Shown here piece after piece: positions 25,628 to 35,861 of a stretch of 64,000 nucleotides of DNA; the first letter of the stretch is position 1, and every line of letters starts with the position of its first letter. The DNA is taken from NCBI GenBank assembly GCA_000690595.2, contig JHUT02000001.1:124001-188000 (forward strand), given 5' to 3'. The notes under the pieces are model-generated. The model ran no database searches. It saw only the letters and a program-made list of their open reading frames with translations, and was not told where the DNA came from. The position numbers were made by a program, and so were the translations under genes. Origin of the DNA: Natrinema mahii. Lineage in GTDB: Archaea; Halobacteriota; Halobacteria; Halobacteriales; Natrialbaceae.

Positions 25628-26161
25628 TCAGTACTCCGGCGATTCTTCGGGCTCCCCGTCGCGGGCGTTGACGACGCGCGCGATCGTGAACAGGCCGTCC
25701 GAGAGCCGGTTGAGATACTGGACCGCGTCCTCGTTGATCTGCTCCTCGCCGGCGAGTGCGACCGCGCGGCGCTCGGCGCGTCGACAGACCGTGCGGGCGT
25801 GATGGAGCGCCGCCCCGTCCTCGCTGCCGGTCGGCAGGACGAAGGAAGTCAGCGGCTCGAGTTCCTCGTCGTAGGCGTCGATCCAGTCCTCGACGGTCTC
25901 GACGTGGTCGGGCCGGATCGCGGGGTCGTCGTCGTCGGGGTCGGGGTTGGCGAAGTCGGCCTGCACGATGTGGAGGTGGTTCTGGATCGCCGACAGGTGG
26001 TCGTTGACGTCGTCGTAGTCGGTCGGGCGGATCGTCCCGAGCACGGCGTTGAGTTCGTCGACGGTCCCGTAGGCCTCGATGCGGGCGCTCGCTTTCGAGA
26101 CGCGGCTCATATCGCGGAGGTCCGTCTCCCCATCGTCGCCGCGGCCGGTGTAGATCGACAT
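25628..26161 (-). CDS. Cob(I)alamin adenosyltransferase (PduO type)
   Basis: The 177-residue protein transfers the adenosyl group of ATP to cob(I)alamin, giving coenzyme B12. The N-terminus MSIYTGRGDDGETDL is the ATP-binding signature, followed by KASARIEAYGTVDELNAVLG, and near the C-terminus RTVCRRAERRAVAL and VQYLNRLSDGLF. All typical PduO residues (Arg, Glu, Asn of the trimer interface) appear present. It lies alone rather than in a cobalamin operon. Confidence 0.93.
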   Translation of the reverse strand: MSIYTGRGDDGETDLRDMSRVSKASARIEAYGTVDELNAVLGTIRPTDYDDVNDHLSAIQNHLHIVQADFANPDPDDDDPAIRPDHVETVEDWIDAYDEELEPLTSFVLPTGSEDGAALHHARTVCRRAERRAVALAGEEQINEDAVQYLNRLSDGLFTIARVVNARDGEPEESPEY

Positions 26162-26265
26162 GGCTGGACCGACGGACGGCGACTACTTAATTTCCGCGTC
26201 GGCCGCGCCGGCAGCCCGTCGGCGGAACCAGTAGCTTCAACTCGCTCGACCCGCTATCGGCGCGC

Positions 26266-26442
26266 ATGGCTATGGAACTCGACCACGAGTGCCCCAACTG
26301 CGGGGAGGAAAAGACCTTCTACCGCGCCGCCAGCACGACGCTGCATCTCGGCGAGAAGGTCAAGTGGCACTGCCCGGACTGTGACTACGGCTTCGTCCGG
26401 ATCGGCGACAACGGCACCGCCGTCGACTCGAGTACGGCGTAG
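26266..26442 (+). CDS. Small CPxCG zinc-ribbon protein
   Basis: This 58-residue protein from the ATG at 26266 (or 26272) to the TAG at 26440-26442 begins MAMELDHECPNCGEEKTFYR. CPNCG and CPDCD knuckles are about 27 residues apart, a typical zinc ribbon. Between them is a beta-hairpin with KVKWH. Such proteins are widespread in haloarchaea, and in some species their loss changes growth or motility, but this one has no assigned role. Confidence 0.8.
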   Translation: MAMELDHECPNCGEEKTFYRAASTTLHLGEKVKWHCPDCDYGFVRIGDNGTAVDSSTA

Positions 26443-26448
26443 TACCGC

Positions 26449-26589
26449 CTACACCGCCGTCGCTTTCTGCTCTCGATACCGCTCGAGCGCGTCTCCAACT
26501 GACTGTATTTCCACAGCAGCCCGCGCGTGGGGCTGGAACGGTTCACCGCACTCGACAGCGCCGTCGTGAACGATCCGGATCGTCGACAG
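26449..26589 (-). CDS. Possible 46-residue protein with a CTG start, or a start-less remnant
   Basis: Just downstream of gcvPB the minus strand holds a frame reading (L)STIRIVHDGAVECGEPF and ending ALERYREQKATAV then TAG. The composition is that of a real haloarchaeal protein. No ATG, GTG or TTG exists between the gcvPB stop (in the same frame, at 26611) and this segment. A CTG at 26589 sits exactly where an ATG would give MSTIRIVHDG. It is either a rare CTG start coupled to gcvPB or a gene that lost its start codon. Confidence 0.4.
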   Translation of the reverse strand: MSTIRIVHDGAVECGEPFQPHARAAVEIQSVGDALERYREQKATAV

Positions 26590-26610
26590 TCCCGCGAAAC
26601 GGGCCGAGCG

Positions 26611-28113
26611 CTACTCGTCGTCCTCGAGGTGGTGCCACGACAGCCGCGGGGTCCGCGCGGCGCTGGTCTGGTCGATCCGGCGGGCTGTCGTCCGTTCGGG
26701 CGCGTCCGCGAGCGTCGCGTCGTCCTCGCCGGCGACGGCGTTGAACGCGGCGGCGAGCCGATCTAACGTGGCCTTGCTCTCGACCTCGGTCGGCTCGGTC
26801 ATCAGGGCCTCGGGGACGATCTCGGGCCACTTGGTCGTCGGCGGGTGGACGCCGTAGTCGAGCATCCGTTTGGCCACGTCGGCGGCGTCCTGTTCGCCGG
26901 CGCTGGCGACGAACTCGTGGTGGAACGGGCCGTAGGGCACGTCGTACTCGATCCGCTCCGCGAGGTAGTTCGCATTCAGCACTGCGGAGGCGCTGGCGTC
27001 GGCCAGCCCTTCGTCGCCGAGTCGCGCGATGTAGGCGAAGGCCTTGAGCAGCACCAGCCAGTTGCCATGGAAGCCGTGGACCTTCCCGATGGTGTGATCG
27101 GGCTCGAACAGTTCGTATCGGGACTCGTCGCCCGTCGACTCGGCGTCGCGCTGCCGGACGCGGGGCGCGGGGAGGAACGGCGCGAGATCGTCGACGACGC
27201 CGACCGGCCCGGCACCCGGCCCGCCGCCGCCGTGGGGCGTCGCAAACGTCTTGTGGACGTTGTAGTGCATCACGTCAAAGCCCATGTCGCCCGGCCGCGC
27301 ACGGCCGAGCAGGGCGTTCAGGTTCGCCCCGTCGTAGTAGAGCAGCCCGCCCGCGTCGTGGACCAGCTCGGCGATCTCGGTGATATCGCGCTCGAACAGC
27401 CCGAGCGTGTTCGGGTTGGTCAGCATGAGCGCCGCCGTGTTTTCCGAGAGGGCCGCCTCGAGCGCCTCGAGGTCGACCCGCCCCTCGTCGTCGCTGGGCA
27501 GCGAGACGACGTCGTAGCCACCCAGGGCGGCGGTCGCGAAGTTGGTGCCGTGGGCGCTCTCGGGGACGATGACCTCGTCGCGGTGGCCCTCGCCGTTGTG
27601 TTCGTGGTAGGCCGCCGCGACGCGAATGCCGACGAACTCGCCGGCGGCCCCGGCGGGGGGCTGGAGCGTCACCGCGTCCATGCCGCCGATCCGGCCGAGG
27701 TAGTCCTGCAGGCGATAGAGCAGTTCCAGATTGCCCTGCACCGAGTCCTCGGAGCGGTCGGGATGAACCGCCGCCGACGGCAGCGCGGCTACGTCCTCGG
27801 TGAACTTGGGGTTGTACTTCATCGTACACGACCCCAGCGGGTAGGGCCCGCTGTCGATCCCGTAGATCATCTGGGAGAGCCGCGTGTAGTGGCGCGCCAG
27901 TTCGGGCTCGGAGAGCGCTGGGAGCTCGAGCGAGTCGCGCGTGAGGTCGTCGGGCAGCGGCGAGCCGTCCTCGGTGTCGCTGTCGCCATCACCGCCGCCG
28001 ATCTCGACCCGCGTCAGGTCTTTTTCCGAGAGCAGCGGTTCGTACTGGCCGTTCTCGACGTAGCGGGCCTGATCGTACCGGACCCGTGCGTCGTCCGGTC
28101 GCTCGTCGCTCAT
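26611..28113 (-). CDS. gcvPB: Glycine dehydrogenase (decarboxylating) subunit 2
   Basis: The protein has 500 residues and is the C-terminal half of the split P-protein of the glycine cleavage system. It carries the pyridoxal-phosphate lysine in [19 protein letters not shown] near residue 270. With subunit 1 it decarboxylates glycine and loads the aminomethyl group on the lipoyl arm of H protein. Its ATG overlaps the stop of gcvPA (4 nt, 28110-28113), so both subunits are made together. gcvT and gcvH are about 15 kb away at 44151-45631. Confidence 0.95.
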   Translation of the reverse strand: MSDERPDDARVRYDQARYVENGQYEPLLSEKDLTRVEIGGGDGDSDTEDGSPLPDDLTRDSLELPALSEPELARHYTRLSQMIYGIDSGPYPLGSCTMKYNPKFTEDVAALPSAAVHPDRSEDSVQGNLELLYRLQDYLGRIGGMDAVTLQPPAGAAGEFVGIRVAAAYHEHNGEGHRDEVIVPESAHGTNFATAALGGYDVVSLPSDDEGRVDLEALEAALSENTAALMLTNPNTLGLFERDITEIAELVHDAGGLLYYDGANLNALLGRARPGDMGFDVMHYNVHKTFATPHGGGGPGAGPVGVVDDLAPFLPAPRVRQRDAESTGDESRYELFEPDHTIGKVHGFHGNWLVLLKAFAYIARLGDEGLADASASAVLNANYLAERIEYDVPYGPFHHEFVASAGEQDAADVAKRMLDYGVHPPTTKWPEIVPEALMTEPTEVESKATLDRLAAAFNAVAGEDDATLADAPERTTARRIDQTSAARTPRLSWHHLEDDE

Positions 28114-29447
28114 CGGATCACCTCCTCGAGCGCGTCGACGAAGCGATCCAGCCGCTCGTCGGGGACGCCGGCGACGCAGACCTGGATTTCGTGATCGCCG
28201 ACGACGTGGACCGCGAAACCCCGTTTCTCGAGGTCGTCGGCAACGGCGCTGGCGGGCTGGTCGACGCGGGCGACGAACTCCCGGAGGTGGTGGCGGTCGT
28301 GGACCGGCGCTTTCACGCCGACGATCTCGTCGAGTCGGGCCGCGAGGTCACGGGCGCGCCGGACGTCGCGTTCCGCGAGGTCGACCATGCCGCCCGGGCC
28401 GAGAACGGCGGCGTGCATCGCGGTCCGGAGCGCGACCCAGGCCTGATTCGTACAGATGTTGCTCGTGGCTCGCTCCCGACGGATGTGCTGTTCGCGGGTC
28501 TGGAGCGTCAGCGTGTACGCCCGGCGGTCGGTCGCGTCCTCGCTGGCCCCGACCAGCCGGCCGGGAACCTGCCGAAGGTACTCCTCTCGCGTCGCGAACA
28601 GGCCCAGCCCCATCCCGTAGCTCGTCGGGAGCCCCAGGACGCTGGCGTCGCCGACGACGACGTCCGCGCCGACGTCGACGGGCCGCTCGAGCAGGGAAAG
28701 CGCGATCGGGTCCGAGCCGAGGACGAAGAGGGCGTCGTTGGCGGCCGCGAGATCACCGATGGCCTCGAGTCGTTCCTCGATCGTTCCCCGGACGGTGGGG
28801 TTCTCGGCGTAGATCATGACGACCTCCTCGTCGGCGGCGGCCTCGAGGCCGGCGAGGTCGACGGTCCCGTCCGCGACGGGGTAGGTCTCGACCGCGAGGT
28901 CGGTGCCGGCGACGTAGTTCTCGAGCGTACTGCGGCGCTCCTCGCGAAGCAGTTCGGGGACGAGAACTCGATGGCCCGTGGTATCGCGGACGCGATCGGA
29001 CAGCGTCGCGGCCTCGCCCAGCGCCGTCGCGGCGTCGTACATCGAGCAGTTCGCGACCGGGAGCCCGGTCAGCTCGACCAGCAGCGACTGGTACTCGAAC
29101 AGGGCCTGCAGGAACCCCTGGGACACCTCGGGCTGGTACTGCGTATAAGAGGTCAGAAACTCCGAGCGGTCCGCGAGGTGATCGACCAGCGACGGCACGT
29201 AGTAGCCGTAGTGGCCCCGCCCGAGCAGTTCGGTCAGCTCCTCGTTGCGGCCCAGCAGCGAGCGTACCAGCCGCCGCGTTTCTCGTTCCGATCGCGCGTC
29301 GATGTCGAAGCGGCCGTCGAACGCGACCTCGGCCGGCACGTCGAAGAGGTCCTCGACGGAGTCCGCGCCGACCGCCTCGAGCATCGCCGTGCGGTCCTCC
29401 TCCGTGTGGGGAGCGTACGGGCTCCCCGTGGCGTGTGATCCGTGCAT
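28110..29447 (-). CDS. gcvPA: Glycine dehydrogenase (decarboxylating) subunit 1
   Basis: The protein has 445 residues from the ATG at 29447 ([19 protein letters not shown]) and is the N-terminal half of the split P-protein. Family pieces include [30 protein letters not shown] and a late [19 protein letters not shown]-like segment ([17 protein letters not shown]). The open frame extends to 30236 but lacks coding character beyond 29447. It is translationally coupled to gcvPB. Confidence 0.94.
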   Translation of the reverse strand: MHGSHATGSPYAPHTEEDRTAMLEAVGADSVEDLFDVPAEVAFDGRFDIDARSERETRRLVRSLLGRNEELTELLGRGHYGYYVPSLVDHLADRSEFLTSYTQYQPEVSQGFLQALFEYQSLLVELTGLPVANCSMYDAATALGEAATLSDRVRDTTGHRVLVPELLREERRSTLENYVAGTDLAVETYPVADGTVDLAGLEAAADEEVVMIYAENPTVRGTIEERLEAIGDLAAANDALFVLGSDPIALSLLERPVDVGADVVVGDASVLGLPTSYGMGLGLFATREEYLRQVPGRLVGASEDATDRRAYTLTLQTREQHIRRERATSNICTNQAWVALRTAMHAAVLGPGGMVDLAERDVRRARDLAARLDEIVGVKAPVHDRHHLREFVARVDQPASAVADDLEKRGFAVHVVGDHEIQVCVAGVPDERLDRFVDALEEVIR

Positions 29448-29650
29448 AGCTAGCCGTGGTCCCGGTCGACCGACCCGATCGGTTGCCACCCGCATCGACG
29501 GCGGCGTTCGATCCGAGACACGATACTGGCCTCTAGCGGACAGGGGATAATGAACGCACCCGTTTCGGCGTGACCGGCCGAGAGCCGCGGCCGCGGGCTG
29601 GGGCTGGGGCCGCGGTCGCCAGACGGACGACCGAGTCGCCCGCCGATCGA

Positions 29651-30766
29651 TCAGGAATCGCCGTCCGCGCCGCTCGAGTCGGCTTCCCCCTCGGAGTCGG
29701 TGACTAGCCCGCCGGCGTCGGGTGCGGCCCCGTCGATGGGGTCGTCCGTTCGGGCGCGCGCGAAGCAGTCGAGGGTGAGTTTCGCCCCGCCGAGGACGAC
29801 GGGTCCGATGAAAAGGCCCACGGCACCGAAGACGATGAGGCCGCCGAAGATGCCGACGACGACGATCGCGGAGTTGAAGGCACTGGACCGGCCGATCAGC
29901 GCGGGCCGGAGGTACGAATCCGAGAATGTGACGACCAACCCGTAGACGAACATCGCGACGCCGGCGCTCAGTCGCCCCATCGCGACCAGATAGAGGGTCG
30001 CCGGGATCCAGATCCCGAAGGCCCCGACCAACGGAAGCAACGTCAGGATGAACGTCGCGACGGTCAGGAAGATGACGGCCGGAACGCCGGCGATCAACAG
30101 CCCGACGCCGAGCATCACCGACTGAATGGCCGCGACGGCGACGTTTCCGACGACCGAGGCCCACATCAGCCGGTCCAGCCCGGCCTCGAGTTCGTCGAGG
30201 ACGTCGTCCTCGATCGGCAACACCCACCGGAGCCACGAGACGAGCCGCTCTCCGTCGCGCAACAGGGCAAAGAGGACGAACAGCGTGACGGTCAGGCCGA
30301 TGAACATACTCGGCAGACTGCCCAAGAGTGCGATCGCCCCGTTCGTGACCTCCTGAACGGCCGTCGCGATCCTGCCCTGGTTCGACTCGTACAGTTCGAC
30401 GACATCGACGGCGTACCCGTTGCTCTCGAGGACGGATTCGACCGTCTCGACGTCGATCTCACCTTGCCTGATCGACCGGACGAGCCGGAGCGACTGGCCG
30501 ATCGCGAGGGAGACGACGTAGATCAGGGGCAACAACACGACGAGCAGGGTCGCCGCCACGACCGCAAGCGCCGCGATCGTCGGCCTGACGTAGGTCTCGA
30601 GGCGTCGCTGGACCGGAAACAGGATGTACGCGAGGACGACGCCGAAGAGGACGTACTGGAGATACGGCAGGAGAACGACCAGTGCGAGCAGGGAACTCGC
30701 CAGTGCAAGCGCGGTCAATCCCGGCCGCTTGACGAGCCAGTCCGGGGGGTCGGGACTGTCGGGCAT
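29651..30766 (-). CDS. AI-2E family transporter (UPF0118)
   Basis: The 371-residue protein has about eight membrane helices. The N-terminal pair includes [20 protein letters not shown], and the C-terminal group includes [16 protein letters not shown] helical hydrophilic domain lies between (about 100-160). Relatives are variously autoinducer-2 exporters or Na+/H+ antiporters; the substrate here cannot be told. The C-terminus is a long acidic tail (about 335-371). It is the only gene in its unit and ends before a ~200-bp gap shared with gcvPA. Confidence 0.85.
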   Translation of the reverse strand: MPDSPDPPDWLVKRPGLTALALASSLLALVVLLPYLQYVLFGVVLAYILFPVQRRLETYVRPTIAALAVVAATLLVVLLPLIYVVSLAIGQSLRLVRSIRQGEIDVETVESVLESNGYAVDVVELYESNQGRIATAVQEVTNGAIALLGSLPSMFIGLTVTLFVLFALLRDGERLVSWLRWVLPIEDDVLDELEAGLDRLMWASVVGNVAVAAIQSVMLGVGLLIAGVPAVIFLTVATFILTLLPLVGAFGIWIPATLYLVAMGRLSAGVAMFVYGLVVTFSDSYLRPALIGRSSAFNSAIVVVGIFGGLIVFGAVGLFIGPVVLGGAKLTLDCFARARTDDPIDGAAPDAGGLVTDSEGEADSSGADGDS

Positions 30767-30835
30767 ATACGGGAATGTAACAGCCCGTCAGATTAGTCTG
30801 CTGATACGACGTTCGAGGCGTCAAATCCGCCGTCG

Positions 30836-32173
30836 CTACTCGACGTACCGGTACTTCCGCTCGCCCATTCGGCCCCAGCCGTCGAAAACGAACTCCTCGT
30901 CGGGGGTGGTGAACTCCTCGACGTCGACGTCCATCTCGTGGTTGTGGGCGTCGTGGATCTCCTCGTAGTCGTCCCACGACATCTCGTATCGGTCGGACAG
31001 TTGTTCGTCGATATTGAGGGCCTCTATCTCCTCGACCCAGCCGTCCCGGACCGTCTCGGAGTGGATCTCTGCCTGCGCACCGCTGCCGTAGGACCCGATG
31101 AGCAGCTTCTCGCCGACCATCTCGCGGTCGTTCTCGAGCGCGTGTTTGAGCGCGCTCGCGCGGGCGACGTGGACGGAGCCGGTGTACCAGTTCCCGACCT
31201 CGCGGGAGATCGTCAGCGTCGGATCGATCGTGGCGTCGTACCACGTCGCGTAGCGGTCGGTGTCTTTCAGGGCGTCCATATACTCCCGGAGCGCCTCCCG
31301 ATACTCGTCGTCGGAGTCGAACGCCTCGGGCCGGGGTTGGCGGCCGATCTCTTCGGCGAGTTCGTCCTCGACCGCCGTGTTCCGCGTGACGTGGCGGAAC
31401 GCGAGCAGGGCGGCCTTCCGGACCATGCCCGGGAAGGGGGTGTGGAACGGCGCGTACGCGAAGTCCTCCTCGTGGACCTCGCCGGCGACGCTCTCGAAGT
31501 CCTCGAGGGCCTCGCGCATCCGCGCGAGATAGACCTGCACGGAGCGTTTGCCGTCGACACTCGGGAACTGCTGGTTGGGCTTTAAGAAGTCGGTCTCGTC
31601 GGCCGAGCCGTAGCCCTGCTCGGCGGAGAGTTCGACGAGGTTCGGATCCTCGCTGATGAGCATCGCGACGGCACCGGCACCCTGTGTCGCCTCGCCGTCG
31701 TCGCCGCGGGCGTACAGCGCCGTGTCGGTCGCGATGACCAGCGCCGAGCGGCCGCGATTACGACCCGCGCGGATCCAGTTATAGGCGTCGTCTAAGCTCT
31801 GGGTGCCCGCGATACAGGCGAACTTGCGCTCGCCCTTGTTCGCGTGGTGGAAGTCGCCCTCGTAGACCTGCTCGAGGCAGCCAGCGACGTACGTCGAAAC
31901 CGGCTTCGAGTTGTCGAAGGCGCTCTCGGTCGCGACGTCGATACGACCGATATCGTCGGGCTCGAGGCCTTTCCGCTCCATCAGCCGATGAGCGGCGTTG
32001 GCACCCATCGTGACGATGTCCTCGTAACTGTCGGGGAAGGAACTGGCGTTCAGTCCGAGTCCTTTCGTGTACTTTTCCGGGTCTTCGCCCTTTTCAGGGG
32101 CGAACGTGCCCGGAAGGTCGAGTTTGAGATTACCCGTCCAGATCTCGACGGCGTCGATGCCGACTGCAGTCAT
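30836..32173 (-). CDS. hmgB: Hydroxymethylglutaryl-CoA synthase
   Basis: The 445-residue protein condenses acetyl-CoA with acetoacetyl-CoA to HMG-CoA, the first committed mevalonate step, needed for archaeal isoprenoid lipids. The catalytic Glu is probably Glu83 (VATESAFDNSKP), the acyl-accepting Cys is Cys120 (KFACIAGTQSL), and the His is in FAYAPFHTPFPGM near 246. Length and haloarchaeal sequence type are normal. It has its own promoter region of ~100 bp. Confidence 0.95.
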   Translation of the reverse strand: MTAVGIDAVEIWTGNLKLDLPGTFAPEKGEDPEKYTKGLGLNASSFPDSYEDIVTMGANAAHRLMERKGLEPDDIGRIDVATESAFDNSKPVSTYVAGCLEQVYEGDFHHANKGERKFACIAGTQSLDDAYNWIRAGRNRGRSALVIATDTALYARGDDGEATQGAGAVAMLISEDPNLVELSAEQGYGSADETDFLKPNQQFPSVDGKRSVQVYLARMREALEDFESVAGEVHEEDFAYAPFHTPFPGMVRKAALLAFRHVTRNTAVEDELAEEIGRQPRPEAFDSDDEYREALREYMDALKDTDRYATWYDATIDPTLTISREVGNWYTGSVHVARASALKHALENDREMVGEKLLIGSYGSGAQAEIHSETVRDGWVEEIEALNIDEQLSDRYEMSWDDYEEIHDAHNHEMDVDVEEFTTPDEEFVFDGWGRMGERKYRYVE

Positions 32174-32279
32174 ACCTTCTCAATGTAGGTGACGGTACAA
32201 GATATTGTCGTTCGACGTTTCGACGATCGACGAACACATCGCTGTACTCGGGTACAACCCACCGTCACGCCTTTCACAC

Positions 32280-34196
32280 TTACTGGCCGGAAGAGACAGT
32301 TCTCGTTACTGTTTTGCTGTTACCTGCAGTGTCAAATACTGTCTGGCGAATCGTATACTCGCTATCAATGTCTTTTCCGGTTGCTTTGAGGCTTGCCTCG
32401 GCAGTCCCGTCGCCAATACGATCGTCAACTGAACTATCGACAACGGTCGCCGTCGTGTCTAGCATCTCGAATTCGACTCGAGAGAGGTCGCCGTTTGGAT
32501 CGGAAACGGCGGCAGTGATATCGTACCGATCGTTACCGGTTCCGCTTGCAGTAATCTCTACCGAATCGATCGAGGGGGCATCTATCTCGAGCGTTATCTG
32601 TTGTTGTCCAGTCGTTCCCGACGCTGTCTCGTACTCGATCGTCATGTTCACCGTCTGGCCACTCATGTCGGTGATTGCATAGAAGTTGTCCGGTCTGAAC
32701 GGGCCGATTCGACCAGTTACGGTTTGACCGGGCTCAAACGGGCTCGTCCGGTCAAGCGTGTTGGTACTCCCGTCGACCCGAATACCGGTAGTATTGAAAT
32801 TACCAGTATCGACCTCACCAACCACTTCACCATCCGAGGTGAAAAGAATCTCTCGCCCACCGGTATTATCGTTGACGCGAGTCGGGTTCGCAGGTTCGAC
32901 GCTATCGATGGCTATTCCAGTCAAAGTCACCGGTTCGTCGCCGGTGTTTTCGAGTTCGAACTCGATTCCGCTGTTACCATTGCCGGTCGACACAGTATTC
33001 GTGGCGTCGAAGTTTATGTCTGGGACGGTAACGGAGATCGTTCCGACTGCTGTACCGTCCCCGCTCGATGCGAAAACTTTCGCTTCCTCTTCGCTCGACG
33101 CTTCGGAATCGATCGTCATGGACACTGTTGCATTTCCATCCTCAAACGACGTTGTGGTCGGACCGAACGTCGTCTCGTCTATGACGTTGTTCGGATCCGA
33201 AATTGCAAAATCCACTTGGCCGCCTTGAAGGGACTCGTATCCCTCGACACCGGCAGTTAGCGATACCGTCTCGGATGGTCCACCGGTTACTGTTGCCTCG
33301 GAGCCGGAGATGGACTGTCTGTTCCCAGCGACCGTTGCTTCTCTCCACGTGAGATCGAGTCGGGAGCTGTTTGATGGCCCCGTCGAGGTCTGTTTTTCGT
33401 TTCCAATGTCGAAGTCATCGCTGCTCCCTGCGCCCTCGCCGACGCCGACGCGAGCGATCTCGAGCGTATACGCCCGCTCAAGTTCGATCTTCACTTCGTC
33501 GTCAGCCGTCGTTTCTTGAATAGTAACCCCTTCCGTGTTCTCGAGTTCGCTCTCCCAGATCGCTTTCCGCTCGGTGGGAAGCGTCAGCACGGAGCCGGCC
33601 TCGAGTTCTTTCGTTCGCGGCTCGTCGAGGGACTCTACGGAGACTGATGTCGCGCGTCCGGACGTTTCGGAGACGTTCCCATCGAGCAATACGAGCGAGA
33701 TGCGTTCGTTGCCGACGAGTTGCTGGGAGCCGACCGAGACGTTCGCCTCGTCGAACTGGTTGTACAACAACGAGTGTTCGATGACGGTTCGCGGGGCGTC
33801 GCGGTACTCGTTGTAGTCGGGTTCGTACGCGAGAAAGCGAGTTTCGTACGCGTATTCGGTTCCGCCGCTATCGGTGATCGTAACCGGGCCCGGATCGGTC
33901 GTCTCGAGTCGCCCGGTCGGATCGGGTGGATTCGTCAGAAAGGTTCGCGTCGGATAACTGGTCCCGAGCGTCACCGAGGCCGATCGGGAACTCCCGCCGA
34001 ACCCGGCGGTCCCGATCGCGTTTCGTACGTCCTGCAGTTCGTTCGTGACCTGCCGGTTATGGTCTATTTCGACCGCCTGGTTCTCCGCCGGCACGGCGTT
34101 GACCTGATACAGCGCGAGCGCAGTGAAAACGATCGCGAGCAAGAGGACGGCGCCGATCTGCACCGTCACCGCGCGCTCGCCGTGCCGGCGTCTCAT
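32280..34196 (-). CDS. Large surface protein with type IV pilin-like N-terminus
   Basis: The 638-residue protein from the ATG at 34196 begins MRRRHGERAVTVQIGAVLLL, a positively charged leader followed by a long hydrophobic helix, as in archaeal type IV pilins cut by PibD. After it comes a long Thr/Ser/Asp/Glu-rich ectodomain with several beta-sandwich (Ig-like) modules (for example VTVPDINFDATNT, VTLTGIAIDSV, PSIDSVEITASGTGN). Most pilins are under 200 residues, so this is a stalked adhesin-like variant. The open frame upstream of 34196 lacks such a leader. No pilus motor genes are adjacent. Confidence 0.75.
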   Translation of the reverse strand: MRRRHGERAVTVQIGAVLLLAIVFTALALYQVNAVPAENQAVEIDHNRQVTNELQDVRNAIGTAGFGGSSRSASVTLGTSYPTRTFLTNPPDPTGRLETTDPGPVTITDSGGTEYAYETRFLAYEPDYNEYRDAPRTVIEHSLLYNQFDEANVSVGSQQLVGNERISLVLLDGNVSETSGRATSVSVESLDEPRTKELEAGSVLTLPTERKAIWESELENTEGVTIQETTADDEVKIELERAYTLEIARVGVGEGAGSSDDFDIGNEKQTSTGPSNSSRLDLTWREATVAGNRQSISGSEATVTGGPSETVSLTAGVEGYESLQGGQVDFAISDPNNVIDETTFGPTTTSFEDGNATVSMTIDSEASSEEEAKVFASSGDGTAVGTISVTVPDINFDATNTVSTGNGNSGIEFELENTGDEPVTLTGIAIDSVEPANPTRVNDNTGGREILFTSDGEVVGEVDTGNFNTTGIRVDGSTNTLDRTSPFEPGQTVTGRIGPFRPDNFYAITDMSGQTVNMTIEYETASGTTGQQQITLEIDAPSIDSVEITASGTGNDRYDITAAVSDPNGDLSRVEFEMLDTTATVVDSSVDDRIGDGTAEASLKATGKDIDSEYTIRQTVFDTAGNSKTVTRTVSSGQ

Positions 34197-34261
34197 AGCG
34201 ATGGATAGTCTCCGGCGCTTAAACGTCTGGTGGCCCGGTGCGGCGAAAACGAAACCCCGTC

Positions 34262-34840
34262 CTACTCGTCTTCCTCGACGACTTCCGGATCGCTCATCGC
34301 GCTCTGGAGGCTGTCGAGGCCGTTGATCCACTCCGTGACGAGGCCGTACTCGAGGTCTTGTGCGACCTCCATGTCGAGTTCCTCGCCGTCGATGATGAGC
34401 GTCCCGGCCTGGGCAGCGTAGCCAAGCGCCGCGTCGAGGTCCTCCTCGGCCTCGGCGTCGGCCGCCGCGCCCAGATAGTCCCCGACGCTGCCGTCTTCGG
34501 CCGGCCCGTTGGCGACGTACTCCTCAGCCGCGAAGAAGACACAGACCAGACTCGTCTGGACGCCGTCGACGAGGATCAGCTTCTCCTCGTCCTCGATGTC
34601 GACCTCGCCGAGGACGATCTCGCGGACGTCCTCGATCTCCGCGAGGGCCTCTTCCCCCTCGAGTTCGCCGTCGTCGTAGGCGGCGACGATCTTCGCGATC
34701 GCGATCGCCGTGTCGTCCTGCAGGTTGAGCAGGAGTCGGGCCGAGTCTTCGTCCTCCGGATCGATGTCTTCGTCTTTGATGCGACCGATCCAGTTCTGCC
34801 AGCGTTCCTCCGAGTAGAACTCGGTCGGGGGATTGCTCAT
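34262..34840 (-). CDS. DUF2150 family protein
   Basis: This 192-residue, very acidic helical protein starts MSNPPTEFYSEERWQNWIGR, typical of the archaeal DUF2150 family. There is no membrane segment, metal site or catalytic motif. DUF2150 proteins have no established function. Start at ATG 34840. The gene lies between a surface-protein gene and a hydrolase, all on the same strand but with gaps of 65 and 180 bp, so probably separate units. Confidence 0.88.
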   Translation of the reverse strand: MSNPPTEFYSEERWQNWIGRIKDEDIDPEDEDSARLLLNLQDDTAIAIAKIVAAYDDGELEGEEALAEIEDVREIVLGEVDIEDEEKLILVDGVQTSLVCVFFAAEEYVANGPAEDGSVGDYLGAAADAEAEEDLDAALGYAAQAGTLIIDGEELDMEVAQDLEYGLVTEWINGLDSLQSAMSDPEVVEEDE

Positions 34841-35018
34841 ACAGACACCTACACCGGCCGCTTGAAATGCCTTTCTCTACACTAGCCGTCGAAAGTGAAT
34901 GTTTGGACCGGCTTGATGATCGGCTAAAACGCTTTTACAGCCGCTCATGAGATGGCAGGTGCCGTTTCATCTCGTCGGATAGAGCGGTCGTTCGACGGTA
35001 AGAAGGAATTGCCCGTTC

Positions 35019-35861
35019 TCACTCGAGCGTCGCTTCGGTATCGATCCCGTAGACGGCCTTCGGCGTCTCGACGTGCGCGATCTCGACTGCCTCGTCGTAG
35101 CCGTTCTCGAGCAGCCACCGGACCCGCCGCGGGACTGTCTTGGGACCCAGCACTGCGCCCGGCCGGTCGGGGTCGTCGATGTAGTCGGTCTCCATCAGGA
35201 ACGGCTCGCCCCGCTCGGCGGCGGTCTCGAGTCGGTCCTTGTCGCACATCACGCTCGGCGTCGGCCCCTCGAGGCGGCCGCCCGCGTAGTGTTTGACGAC
35301 CCGATGGGGCTCCATCCCGGCCTCGGCGGCCCAGTCGGTCACTGCGGTCATGTCCTCGCTGGCCTCGGCGTGGAGCTGGACCGCACACTCGAGGTCGGCC
35401 CCGTGGTCGAACGCCCGGCGCATCACGGCGTTCGAGGCCGCCCAGACGTCGTCGTCGACCTCGTAGTGGGGGCGGCCGGACTTCAGTGCCAGCGCGTCGC
35501 CCGCCGCGACGTACTCCGCCGCCACGTCGATCCCCGCCTGCATGAGATCCCGCGCTTCGTCGGGCGAGAAGTCCCGGTCGTCGACCAGCCGGGAAATCAG
35601 GCCGGGATGGACCCCGAGGACGGGCCAGGCCCGTCCCTCGAGTTCGCTCGAGGCCTCGTCGACGATGTCGATCGTGCGCTCGAAGACCGGCCGGAAGTCG
35701 TCGCCGGTCTCGGCCTCGACGCCGAGGTGCCAGGAGGGTTTGTTCACCACGAGCAGGTGGGTGCCGCCGACGCGGGCGAAGTCGCGGACGGCGTCGATGC
35801 CCCGATGGTTGTCCGGGTCGAGGTGGAGGTGGTCGTCCAGCACCGGCCGATCGTCGATCAT
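35019..35861 (-). CDS. TatD-related metal-dependent hydrolase
   Basis: The 280-residue protein has a metal-dependent TIM-barrel hydrolase pattern. It has the first metal motif DDHLHLDPDN near residue 9, GVHPGLIS near 104, CAVQLHAEAS near 165, VKHYAGG near 190, and the late METDYIDDP near 224. TatD proteins include 3'-5' nucleases; the archaeal branch seen here is uncharacterised, so the substrate is open. It stands alone. Confidence 0.88.
   Translation of the reverse strand: MIDDRPVLDDHLHLDPDNHRGIDAVRDFARVGGTHLLVVNKPSWHLGVEAETGDDFRPVFERTIDIVDEASSELEGRAWPVLGVHPGLISRLVDDRDFSPDEARDLMQAGIDVAAEYVAAGDALALKSGRPHYEVDDDVWAASNAVMRRAFDHGADLECAVQLHAEASEDMTAVTDWAAEAGMEPHRVVKHYAGGRLEGPTPSVMCDKDRLETAAERGEPFLMETDYIDDPDRPGAVLGPKTVPRRVRWLLENGYDEAVEIAHVETPKAVYGIDTEATLE

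Noticed and set aside
28110-30236. 708-codon version of gcvPA
   Set aside because: Codons beyond the ATG at 29447 are antisense to the AI-2E transporter gene and contain only Arg/Pro-rich shadow sequence.
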